Origin: Bacteroidota bacterium | Lineage (GTDB): Bacteria; Bacteroidota; Bacteroidia; Bacteroidales; PUMT01 | Assembly: GCA_003567115.1 (NCBI GenBank) | Contig: PXAP01000144.1 | Location: 1-11,309, forward strand | Direction: 5' to 3' | DNA: 11,309 nt | Part shown: piece after piece, positions 1-6,872 of the stretch | Position numbering within the stretch: position 1 is the first letter of the stretch | Layout: every line of letters starts with the position of its first letter | The notes under the pieces: generated by a model | Told to the model about the DNA's origin: nothing | The model's input: only the letters and a program-made list of their open reading frames with translations | Database searches by the model: none | Made by a program: the position numbers and the translations under genes

Positions 1-276
1 ATAGGCCCTGGGCTTTTTTCCCTGGATCTTTTCAGTCTCGGCAACCCTTTTTTCAAGCACATTGCGATCAACATCGCAAATAGCTGCACATTCTGTATTT
101 GGTTGCCGGAGAAAGGCCTGCATGTTGGAAAACCCCATGCCCCTTATCCCCATAACCCCGCAGGTAAGCTTTTCATTCGCTCCAAGAACAGATGCAGAAA
201 CATTGAAAGGTGAGGTCATCAGCCCCATTCCGGCAACAGCCAGTCCGGAATGTTTAATAAAATTTCTTCTGTCCAT
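1..276 (-). CDS. Gfo/Idh/MocA-family oxidoreductase with Tat signal, N-terminal part only
   Basis: Reading the minus strand from the ATG at 276-274 gives 92 codons open to the left window edge, so the gene is cut by the window and only its N-terminus is visible. The protein starts MDRRNFIKHSG, a twin-arginine motif (RRxFIK) followed by a hydrophobic stretch to about residue 32. After it comes a Rossmann nucleotide-binding start with glycines at 43, 46 and 48 (GIRGMG) and the acidic strand end CDVD at 67-70. This is the usual beginning of exported Gfo/Idh/MocA sugar or polyol dehydrogenases of Bacteroidota, which use a bound NAD(P) to oxidise or reduce a sugar hydroxyl. The catalytic EKP-type motif and C-terminal domain lie outside the window. 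It follows the TIM-barrel gene by 46 bases on the same strand, so the two are probably co-transcribed. The leader has only a weak purine stretch (GAAGAGAT). Substrate unknown. Confidence 0.88.
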   Translation of the reverse strand, partial: MDRRNFIKHSGLAVAGMGLMTSPFNVSASVLGANEKLTCGVMGIRGMGFSNMQAFLRQPNTECAAICDVDRNVLEKRVAETEKIQGKKPRAY

Positions 277-322
277 ATCTCTTCAATTTTGTGACAGGTT
301 AATCTGATTTATCTTTATTAAA

Positions 323-1318
323 TTATTCCTTACCGAATGCATCATCAAAGTCAATAGTAGACGGCTCAAAATCCACGGCTCTCACAAACTCACATGATTC
401 TTCCGCACCATGTTCCCTGTCCATTCCGCTGTCTTCCCATTCAACTGAAAGAGGCCCGTTATAGCCTATATCATTCAGTGCACGAATAACGCTCTCAAAA
501 TCAATCCTTCCGCGACCTATACTCCTGAAGTTCCAGCACCTGCGATGGTCTCCAAACTCAGTGTGTCCTCCGAAAACACCTATATCCATCGGCACATCGC
601 TCCAGTGGACATCCTTCATGTGTACATGATAGATCCTGTCTGAAAAATCATAGATAAATTTTACATAATCCACACCCTGATATCCGAGGTGACTGGGATC
701 GTAATTAAATCCGAATGCCGGATGATAATCAACGGCCTCAAGCGCCCGCCGGGCGGTTACAATGTCAAAGGCAATTTCAGTGGGATGAACCTCCAGGCAA
801 TAACGAATTCCGAGCTTTTTGAATTCGTCGAATACAGGTCCCCACCTGCTTGCAAAATCCCTGTATCCTTCATCTATCATTTCGCGGGGCACTGTAGGGA
901 AAGAATAAAGCAAATGCCAGATGGAACTTCCTGTGAAGCCGACAACATTTTCTATCCCTAAGCGACCGGCAGCTTCTGCTGTTTTAATAATTTCTCTGGC
1001 CGCTCTCTGTCTTATACCTTCAGGATCGCCGTCTCCCCATATGTAATCGGGTAGTACGGCTTTATGCCTCTGGTCGGGAATATCACACACTGCCTGACCG
1101 ACAAGATGAGAAGAAATAGTAAATAATTGAAGATCATATTTTTTAAGAAGCTCCCGGCGCTGATCACAATATGCCTGATCAGCTTTATCGATCTCCATGT
1201 GATCACCCCAGCATCCGAGTTCTATACCATCATACCCGAATTCTTTGGTCTTCTGACACATGGTTTCAATGGGAAGATCGGCCCATTGTCCGCTGAATAA
1301 CGTTACTGGTCTTGCCAT
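323..1318 (-). CDS. Sugar phosphate isomerase/epimerase-type TIM-barrel protein
   Basis: The 331-residue protein fits the xylose-isomerase-like TIM-barrel family (AP_endonuc_2 fold) that includes sugar 3-epimerases, hydroxypyruvate isomerase and IolE. The likely divalent-metal ligands sit where this family has them: E176 in LEVHPTE, D207 in NYDPSHLG, H233 in HVHMKDVH and E293 in SVEWEDSG; a glycine/arginine turn (GRGRID) is at 268-273. There is no signal peptide, so the enzyme is expected in the cytoplasm, whereas the next gene (1-276) encodes a Tat-exported oxidoreductase. Such pairs are common in Bacteroidota sugar or inositol catabolism operons, where the TIM barrel isomerises, epimerises or dehydrates a keto-sugar made by the dehydrogenase; which reaction applies here is not visible. 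The ATG at 1318 has no Shine-Dalgarno, normal for this phylum, and a good -7 box lies 43 bases upstream. Family confident, reaction unknown. Confidence 0.9.
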   Translation of the reverse strand: MARPVTLFSGQWADLPIETMCQKTKEFGYDGIELGCWGDHMEIDKADQAYCDQRRELLKKYDLQLFTISSHLVGQAVCDIPDQRHKAVLPDYIWGDGDPEGIRQRAAREIIKTAEAAGRLGIENVVGFTGSSIWHLLYSFPTVPREMIDEGYRDFASRWGPVFDEFKKLGIRYCLEVHPTEIAFDIVTARRALEAVDYHPAFGFNYDPSHLGYQGVDYVKFIYDFSDRIYHVHMKDVHWSDVPMDIGVFGGHTEFGDHRRCWNFRSIGRGRIDFESVIRALNDIGYNGPLSVEWEDSGMDREHGAEESCEFVRAVDFEPSTIDFDDAFGKE

Positions 1319-1360
1319 GATATTATCAATTTTATCAGTTAAATTATATGAGCATCATTT

Positions 1361-1368
1361 CAAATTTA
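1361..1368 (-). promoter_or_regulatory. Candidate Bacteroidota -7 promoter box for the TIM-barrel operon
   Basis: On the minus strand these bases read TAAATTTG, a perfect match to the primary-sigma -7 consensus TAnnTTTG. The box lies 43 bases before the ATG at 1318, giving a leader of about 35 bases. No clear TTTG -33 element was found at the usual spacing, and AT-rich DNA can produce the box by chance. Confidence 0.45.
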
Positions 1369-1637
1369 GTTTTTATTATTCATAAACCATAGAATTATTG
1401 GTTTTTTCAACACGATGGATATTACTATAACAAATATTTTGACTTTCAGTCGATTTTACATGCAATCAGTTATTCTATTTCTTTAAGACATCAGATGTAA
1501 AATTCATTGTATTTTGTGAAACGAGCAATTATTACTTGCGGATTCGACCAGACAATTTAAAATAAAATTTCTCCGGTCAATTATTAAAAATATTGTAATG
1601 GATGATTGATAATGAAAAATGGATAAAAGAAGTTTTA

Positions 1638-1645
1638 TAAATTTG
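1638..1645 (+). promoter_or_regulatory. Candidate -7 promoter box upstream of the SDR pair
   Basis: TAAATTTG matches TAnnTTTG exactly and lies 93 bases before the ATG at 1739, which would give a leader of about 85 bases. No good -33 TTTG is seen at 19-21 bases upstream, so the call is tentative. Confidence 0.35.
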
Positions 1646-1738
1646 TGTTTATTAAGATGTAAATGGTACAATCTTACAGACAAAAGCCTGACCACATTGT
1701 TTTTTGCATTTTACTGAGTTGTTAGCATAATTTTTGTC

Positions 1739-2578
1739 ATGGAAAAAAATATTGAACCCGATAATGACCCTGCAACAGATACAGCACCTGTCTACGCCCT
1801 TGTTACCGGTGCAAGCAGGGGACTGGGCAGGGCATTTGCCATAGAGCTTGCACAGAAACAAATAAATGTTTTGCTGGTAGCTCTTCCCGGCGATGGTTTG
1901 CCGGAACTCTGCGAATACCTGAAAAAAATATATGGAATCAAATGCGATTATTTCGAAACCGACCTGACTGAACACGACAGTATTGCCAAACTTACCGGAT
2001 GGGCCCGGGATAATTACAGCATAAATATCCTGATAAACAATGCGGGTATGGGTGGTTCAAAAGAATTTGAACATGCCGAAGCTGAATACCTGGATAACAT
2101 GATATCGCTCAATATAAGGGCATTGACGCTAATAACACACCAGCTGCTGCCTGAACTCAAATCCCATAAGAAAGCCTGGATACTAAATGTATCCAGCATG
2201 GCCTCATTCAGTCCCATAGGTTACAAAACCATATACCCGGCCACTAAGGTTTTCGTATTGTATTTTACCAGGGGGCTTTACCAGGAATTAAAAGGCACGG
2301 GGGTATTTGTGAGTGTTGTGCATCCCGGTCCGATGAAAACAAATGTGCAGGTAACAAAAAGAATCAAAAGCCACGGCTTTTTTGGTAAATTCGGCCTGCT
2401 CACTCCCGAATACGTTGCTGCAAGATCTATCAACAAACTTTTCAGGCACAAATCACTGATCATAATCGGATGGCTCAATAACCTGAGCTGGCTGGTATTG
2501 AAAACCGTTCCGATATGGATAAGACTGCCATTGATAACAAAACAGGTTAAAAAAACACTGCCCACACAAAACCAGTAA
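1739..2578 (+). CDS. Classical short-chain dehydrogenase/reductase (DltE/COG0300-like)
   Basis: The 279-residue protein has the full set of classical SDR marks: the cofactor motif TGASRGLG at 23-30, NNAG at 100-103, the catalytic serine in NVSSMAS (152/153), the YPATK catalytic Y166 and K170, and HPGP at 195-198. It is therefore an NAD(P)H-dependent oxidoreductase acting on a keto or hydroxyl group. An N-terminal extension of about 17 acidic residues precedes the Rossmann fold. The C-terminus (about 239-266) is hydrophobic, IIIGWLNNLSWLVLK and following, as in membrane-associated ketoreductases of the DltE/3-ketoacyl-reductase type, so peripheral membrane attachment is possible. The stop is seven bases before the next reductase gene, so the two form an operon and may act on the same lipid-like or terpenoid-like compound; that last point is inference. 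Confidence 0.9.
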   Translation: MEKNIEPDNDPATDTAPVYALVTGASRGLGRAFAIELAQKQINVLLVALPGDGLPELCEYLKKIYGIKCDYFETDLTEHDSIAKLTGWARDNYSINILINNAGMGGSKEFEHAEAEYLDNMISLNIRALTLITHQLLPELKSHKKAWILNVSSMASFSPIGYKTIYPATKVFVLYFTRGLYQELKGTGVFVSVVHPGPMKTNVQVTKRIKSHGFFGKFGLLTPEYVAARSINKLFRHKSLIIIGWLNNLSWLVLKTVPIWIRLPLITKQVKKTLPTQNQ

Positions 2579-2585
2579 TCAGCCC

Positions 2586-3563
2586 ATGTCGAGAGTTCTT
2601 GTAACAGGAGCAAACGGTTTTCTTGCATGCAATACCATAAATGAACTTATTTCAAAGGGGTATTCTGTCAGGGGCATGCTAAGGAAAACAGCGCGGCTTC
2701 ATTCAGGGCATGCAAACCTCACCCCTTTTTACGGAAACATTACCGAAGAAAAGGATGTTATGGAAGCAGCCAGGGGATGTGAAATTATAATTCATATAGC
2801 AGCTGCTACCGGTCAATCTGTTGCCGGCTACCATATATATGAAAAAGTGAATGTCGGCGGCACACGAAATATCATTACTGCCTCCCTGGAGCATAAGGTT
2901 AGAAAAGTAATTTATGTAAGCACTGCCAATACTTTTGGTTATGGCACCAAATCACGGCCGGGAGATGAGACACTTCCCATGAAATACCCTTTTACCCGGT
3001 CGGGTTATGCAGTAAGCAAATCTGAAGCTCAGAGTAATGTTCTGGATGCATTCAAAGGAACAGGAACCAGTGTAACTGTTGTCAACCCCACCTTCATGAC
3101 TGGCCCCAATGATTTTAAAATTAGCTCCAACCGCATAATTTTAAGGGCTCTGGGAAAAAAAGTATTGTTCATCCCCCCCGGCGGTAAAAATTTCATACAT
3201 GTGAAAGATGCCGCAACAGGCATCTGCAATGCCATAGAATCCGGAAAGAACGGTGAATGCTACCTACTTGCAAATGAGAACCTTACCTTCAGGGATTTCT
3301 ACATTAAAATGGCCGAAGTTACCGGAAAAAAGCCGTTTATGGTGACAATTCCAAAGTACCTGCTTCTGCTTGCCGGATGTGCAGGAAGCATGATAAGGTA
3401 TTTTGGGGTGGATACAGCAGTAAGCTATACAAATATGCAAATCCTGAGTATTGGCAATTACTATTCCGCCGATAAGGCAGTAAAAAACCTCAGGCTCCCT
3501 CAAACGCCAATAAAAATAGCAATTGAAGAAGCTGTTTCATGGTTTTTAAAAGAAGACAGGTAG
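2586..3563 (+). CDS. Extended SDR: NAD-dependent epimerase/dehydratase or dihydroflavonol-reductase-like protein
   Basis: The 325-residue protein begins directly with the Rossmann strand MSRVLVTGANGFLA. Its cofactor motif at 7-14 is TGANGFLA, where the last glycine of the usual TGxxGxxG is replaced by alanine. The extended-SDR catalytic residues are present: S112/T113 in YVSTAN and Y141/K145 in YAVSK. PTFMTGPND (168-176) is the typical substrate-side loop. Best family fit is the dihydroflavonol-4-reductase/3beta-HSD/HpnA-like branch of extended SDRs, which reduce ketones on bulky substrates or modify nucleotide sugars. A hydrophobic segment at about 254-270 (PKYLLLLAGCAGSMI) resembles the membrane-facing helix of 3beta-HSD-type members. 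It is coupled to the preceding SDR with a seven-base gap and no own Shine-Dalgarno. Substrate unknown. Confidence 0.9.
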   Translation: MSRVLVTGANGFLACNTINELISKGYSVRGMLRKTARLHSGHANLTPFYGNITEEKDVMEAARGCEIIIHIAAATGQSVAGYHIYEKVNVGGTRNIITASLEHKVRKVIYVSTANTFGYGTKSRPGDETLPMKYPFTRSGYAVSKSEAQSNVLDAFKGTGTSVTVVNPTFMTGPNDFKISSNRIILRALGKKVLFIPPGGKNFIHVKDAATGICNAIESGKNGECYLLANENLTFRDFYIKMAEVTGKKPFMVTIPKYLLLLAGCAGSMIRYFGVDTAVSYTNMQILSIGNYYSADKAVKNLRLPQTPIKIAIEEAVSWFLKEDR

Positions 3564-3852
3564 GTTTATTCGTACAAATTATAATTAGCAAATTATTTTT
3601 CAATGTGATATCAAAACACAAAATGGTTGTTTAGTATTTCAATCCATTAAACCATCTTTTTTTGTTGACCTGAGTTAGATTTGAAAAACTGTTTTATGAT
3701 CCCGGCAACGTCTCTTTTAGAAGAACTTTTATTTTTTTATTTCCGGCTCCGGGATGTAAACATGAATAATTGCAAAATTAAGCCGGATTTTTCCAACCTT
3801 TTATTGATTTATTACGTTCTTTAGTTGAGAATCTTATATAAAAGGTCTGCTT
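3564..3852. other. Intergenic region upstream of the sigma-factor operon
   Basis: This 289-base region ends the SDR pair and must contain the promoter of the lipoprotein-sigma-anti-sigma operon. It holds one TAnnTTTG match (listed separately) and an inverted repeat, ATCCCGG at 3699-3705 against CCGGGAT at 3749-3755, separated by 43 bases. No convincing intrinsic terminator follows the upstream gene; only a six-base-pair A/T stem at 3581-3596 precedes a short T run. No gene seen. Confidence 0.5.
3676..3683 (+). promoter_or_regulatory. Possible -7 promoter box of the lipoprotein-sigma operon
   Basis: TAGATTTG fits TAnnTTTG but lies about 170 bases before the lipoprotein start and has no well-spaced -33 element. 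If the operon autoregulates through its own ECF sigma, the true promoter may be a different, unrecognised sequence closer to 3853. Confidence 0.25.
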
Positions 3853-4602
3853 ATGTCAAAAAGATCATTGCCACTCACAATACTTTTCTTTCTGCTGCTG
3901 CTGCCGGCCTGCAGAAAGGATGAACTTACCCTGCCTTCAAAGGTTATTTTCAAATTCGAGCTTATACCTCACCAGGAGGCAGATAATCTGAAGGGCGGCC
4001 CTCCTTTTGACGTGCCGGGGGGCAGAATGACAATCGACAGGGGTACACTTACAATAGAATCAATTAAATTTGACGGGAAAAGAGATGAAGCAAAAGATTA
4101 TTCCTTTGTATCCAATCTTCCGTTTCCTCTGATCGTTGATCTTGAAAGCGGGGAAACCAACCAGGAAGTGAGCTTTGATATTCCACAGGGAGTTTACAAC
4201 CATGTCGAAATATTCCTCTCACTTGGAGTAGCTGACGAACCATCTGTTGCGCTTGATGGAATAATAAGACGAGGACCATGGGAAAAAATCCCCATTCGAT
4301 TTGAATATAATATCCGCGAACAGATAAGAATATGGGCAGAACCTGGAAAGCTTAGAGAGTCCGGAGAGTCTGGCGGGCAACATAACAAAATAGTATTCAG
4401 AAAGGACACCCCTTCCATTGCCAGAATAGTCGTAGATGCAGGGTCATTGTTTCAGTTTGTAAATTTACCGGAAATTCAGAATGCCACCCCTTCAGTACGG
4501 GACGGAGAAAAGATAATCATCATCTCTTTCGATAGTAATACAGAAATATTTAATACAATGGGTCAGAGGCTTGACAGATCATTCAGGGTGATTATTGACT
4601 GA
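3853..4602 (+). CDS. Lipoprotein with DUF4382-like fold, first gene of the sigma-factor operon
   Basis: The 249-residue protein has a lipoprotein signal: positively charged start, a hydrophobic core LTILFFLLLLP and the lipobox LPAC with the lipidated cysteine at residue 20. The mature part is beta-rich, with alternating segments such as MTIDRGTLTIESIKFDG (59-75) and FDIPQGVYNHVEIFLSLG (107-124). Their layout resembles DUF4382 proteins, in which a strand leads into a statement of 'aG.Y..irl'; the match is weak and by eye only. The C-terminus, FNTMGQRLDRSFRVIID, resembles the strand of a type IX/Por-like C-terminal repeat but is too short to call. It ends five bases before the ECF sigma gene and so is almost certainly co-transcribed with sigma and anti-sigma. 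A role as an envelope sensor or as a partner of the barrel domain is inference from that position. Confidence 0.8.
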   Translation: MSKRSLPLTILFFLLLLPACRKDELTLPSKVIFKFELIPHQEADNLKGGPPFDVPGGRMTIDRGTLTIESIKFDGKRDEAKDYSFVSNLPFPLIVDLESGETNQEVSFDIPQGVYNHVEIFLSLGVADEPSVALDGIIRRGPWEKIPIRFEYNIREQIRIWAEPGKLRESGESGGQHNKIVFRKDTPSIARIVVDAGSLFQFVNLPEIQNATPSVRDGEKIIIISFDSNTEIFNTMGQRLDRSFRVIID

Positions 4603-4607
4603 ACTAC

Positions 4608-5153
4608 ATGACAATAAAAGACATAAGCGAGGAAAGCATACTTTCCGGATGCAAAAAAAATGACAGGCGGTCACAGGAGCTCCTTTACAGGCATTTTGCA
4701 AAAAAGATGTATGCAATATCCATGGGCTATGCCGGAGAAAGACCGTTGGCCCAGGATATACTCCAGGAATCTTTTATAAAGGTTTTCAAAAACATCGGCC
4801 AATATAAAAATGATGGTTCCCTGGAAGGCTGGATAAGGAAAATAGTAACCAACACAGCCATAGATCATATCAGGAACAGAAAAAGAGCCGACAATTACCT
4901 TGAGGCTGAACCGAATGATCCGGGACTTCACACCCATAACCAGGCATTGAAAATGATCGGGTTCAATGAGATTATGGAACATGTCGGCCGCCTGCCCGAA
5001 GGTGCCAGGCTGATCTTCAACCTGCATGCACTTGACGGGTACACTCACAGGGAAATTGCCCATAAGCTTGAGATTACCGAGGGTACATCAAAATCACAGT
5101 TTAACAGGGCAAGGAAGCTGTTAATTAATTTTATCGGAAATATGAATCTTTGA
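4608..5153 (+). CDS. RNA polymerase ECF-type sigma factor
   Basis: At 181 residues this is the normal size for an ECF (sigma-70 group 4) factor. Region 2 covers about 24-92: the core-binding helix AQDILQESFIKVFKNIGQY (48-66) and the -10 recognition part SLEGWIRKIVTNTAIDHIRN (71-90). Region 4 covers about 126-172: LPEGARLIFNLHALDGYTH, then the helix-turn-helix REIAHKLEITEGTSKSQFNR ending in ARKLL. There is no region 1 or 3 and no extra C-terminal domain. It directs RNA polymerase to a small regulon when released from its anti-sigma. The partner is the next gene, whose start is three bases after this stop; the lipoprotein stop is five bases before. This gapless arrangement indicates coupled translation. 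The target promoter sequence cannot be read from the window. Confidence 0.95.
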   Translation: MTIKDISEESILSGCKKNDRRSQELLYRHFAKKMYAISMGYAGERPLAQDILQESFIKVFKNIGQYKNDGSLEGWIRKIVTNTAIDHIRNRKRADNYLEAEPNDPGLHTHNQALKMIGFNEIMEHVGRLPEGARLIFNLHALDGYTHREIAHKLEITEGTSKSQFNRARKLLINFIGNMNL

Positions 5154-5156
5154 CAA

Positions 5157-6305
5157 ATGGATTTCATAAAGTGGTATAAACATATTATCGAGTCGTCTGA
5201 GGAGGAGCCTCCTGCAAAGGTATGGCAGGAGATAGAGAACGAGCTCGACGTTGATGCCGTATGGGTGGATATCGAGAAAAACCTTTCGGGTGGCGTGAGA
5301 AAAAGGATGATGGTTATGATGACCGCTGCCGCTACGGTGTTACTTATCATTAGTGTGGGGACACTCCTTTTTCTTAATTTAAGGGACCAGGATTTTGTGA
5401 GAGGTCCTTTATATACGGAGCGTTTTCCCGTTTCACCCGAACTTTTAAAGAGAGAGCCGGCAATACAAACCAGCCTTTCAACAGCTCTGGATTTTCCCGT
5501 TATCCGCGAGATTCATCCAATGACCGAAGAAAAAGATCCTCAGCCTGCAGTTCATCCGGGTCCCGCATTGGAAGATCTTCAAAGCATGCCTTACCTGGAA
5601 TATAAACCTGTGGTAAAAGAAAGGGACCTGCCCGTTCCAGACCTTTTGTTTCCCCTTACCGGGGAAGAAAAAGTATCAAAACAAACCATATTCAGCTCAT
5701 CAGGTTATTATGCCGGCCTCTCCGGGCATCTTGCAAATACCTGGCTGGTTAACAATAAGACTATGCAGGGTCTCAGACCGGATGAGTTTACCACTTCATT
5801 GCCCTCGTTTGGATACAGCACGGGATTGGTTGCAGGTATAACAACCGGCAAAAGATTCGGAATAGAGGCTGAAGTGCATCTGATATCCTTCAAAAAGCAG
5901 AACTATAATGAGTATCTGCATGGCAAATACATAAGCAACAGTATGCAGTTCAATTATTTCAGCCTTTCCCTCTCCGGTAAGTGGTATTTTACTGATAGTG
6001 AAAAGCCAGGCAGGCATTCGGCATTACTGGGAACATATACAGGGATTCTCAGAAATGCAATTCAGAATATCAACGGTGAATCAATTTCACTAAGTAATGA
6101 TTTTAATTCGGGTGATTTTGGAATAATTGCCGGTTACGAGTATCACCACCCTGTTGGAAACAGTCTTTCAATCGGAACAGGATTTCAGGCAAGGGTCGGA
6201 CTTAACAATATTTTTGCAGGAAACGATCTTATACCTGATTATCTTAACAGTACCCGCAACGCATCACTAAACCTCAAATTATCGGTTAGGTATAACTTAA
6301 AATAA
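5157..6305 (+). CDS. Dual-membrane-spanning anti-sigma factor with C-terminal outer-membrane beta-barrel (Dma-like)
   Basis: The 382-residue protein has four parts. Residues 1-50 form an acidic then basic cytoplasmic segment containing EEPPAKVWQEIENEL (16-30), a pattern typical of membrane anti-sigma proteins next to ECF sigmas in Bacteroidota. Residues 51-75 are one transmembrane helix (MMVMMTAAATVLLIISVGTL), preceded by RKR so that the N-terminus stays inside. Residues 76-180 are a linker with about 15 prolines. Residues 182-382 are alternating amphipathic strands with aromatic ends (GYYAGLSG, FGIEAEVHLISF, FNYFSLSLSGKWYF, FGIIAGYEYHH, LNLKLSVRYNLK), as in OMP_b-brl porin-like domains. There is no cleavable signal peptide. 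In B. thetaiotaomicron such dual membrane-spanning anti-sigma proteins (Dma1 with sigma Das1) control vesiculation; homology here is by architecture, not alignment. It likely binds the sigma encoded just upstream and releases it when the outer membrane changes. Confidence 0.85.
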   Translation: MDFIKWYKHIIESSEEEPPAKVWQEIENELDVDAVWVDIEKNLSGGVRKRMMVMMTAAATVLLIISVGTLLFLNLRDQDFVRGPLYTERFPVSPELLKREPAIQTSLSTALDFPVIREIHPMTEEKDPQPAVHPGPALEDLQSMPYLEYKPVVKERDLPVPDLLFPLTGEEKVSKQTIFSSSGYYAGLSGHLANTWLVNNKTMQGLRPDEFTTSLPSFGYSTGLVAGITTGKRFGIEAEVHLISFKKQNYNEYLHGKYISNSMQFNYFSLSLSGKWYFTDSEKPGRHSALLGTYTGILRNAIQNINGESISLSNDFNSGDFGIIAGYEYHHPVGNSLSIGTGFQARVGLNNIFAGNDLIPDYLNSTRNASLNLKLSVRYNLK

Positions 6306-6872
6306 TTTCTATTCCTTTACCGCCTTTACCCTTATATTTTATATGAGTTCCGTTTAAAAAGCAATGATTCGTGGTATTCATGCGTGGTATTCATGACAAA
6401 TTACCTTTTTATACCGGACTCATAAATAATTCAAGAAAGTTTGACAGCTCCTTCCAACCATTTCTGTAATTACCTCGTTTATTAATCAGAAACAGAAATA
6501 CACAAATGTCCTGTTGAATATTTTTCAGACTTTAAATTCATATTTATATCCGGATATTAAAATTCCTGTTAGTTGAAACCAAAATACAATTTTTTAAAAG
6601 AAGCCCCATCAGCCTGAGGCAGACAAGATAATATGAGCAACCCATGGGATTCCATGCATTTGAAACACCTAATATGGATTACTTGCTAAATATAATTCAC
6701 TGACTATTAAATTGATTAATCTTATTTGTACACATAGAATTGACATGCAAACATTAATGCCTCAATAACTTTTTAATAAATGAATCATAAATATTGTTAA
6801 AGTTGATCGAAGATACAAGCAAGTGAAACATTTTAATTATTCTTAGTATTAATAACAAAATCCTTATCAATT
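6306..6872. other. Long AT-rich intergenic region without a recognisable gene
   Basis: I see no protein or RNA gene in these 567 bases on either strand; frames are short and broken by stops. The region holds a perfect 13-bp tandem duplication (listed separately) and should contain the promoter for the DUF4382 lipoprotein, but no TAnnTTTG match stands out. No clear terminator stem follows the anti-sigma gene. The length is unusual beside the tight spacing in the neighbouring operons. Confidence 0.6.
6370..6395. repeat. Perfect 13-bp tandem repeat, two copies
   Basis: The 13-mer CGTGGTATTCATG occurs at 6370-6382 and again, without a spacer, at 6383-6395. A partial further copy (ATTC) precedes it. 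It may be a small replication slippage product or the remnant of a dispersed intergenic repeat. Confidence 0.85.

Larger units (their letters stand above)
1319..1738. other. AT-rich divergent intergenic region
   Basis: This 420-base stretch separates the minus-strand TIM-barrel operon from the plus-strand SDR pair and should carry both promoters. It is strongly AT-rich. I see no convincing protein, RNA gene or long repeat; the open frames on the minus strand here are low-complexity and lack family features. The only supported sites are the two -7 boxes listed separately. Confidence 0.6.

Noticed and set aside
62..307. Open plus-strand frame of 81 codons at the left end
   Set aside because: It is antisense to the clear Tat-signal oxidoreductase start on the minus strand (276 to 1) and shows no family features.
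1652..1975. Minus-strand cysteine-containing frame of 107 codons overlapping the first SDR start
   Set aside because: It overlaps the Rossmann motif of a certain gene and its sequence has no ordered cysteine spacing or known domain.
3581..3600. A/T hairpin with T run after the second SDR gene, possible terminator
   Set aside because: The stem is only six A/T pairs, too weak for a confident intrinsic terminator in AT-rich DNA.
4671..5063. Minus-strand open frame of 130 codons
   Set aside because: Antisense to the ECF sigma factor regions 2 and 4, with no recognisable domain.
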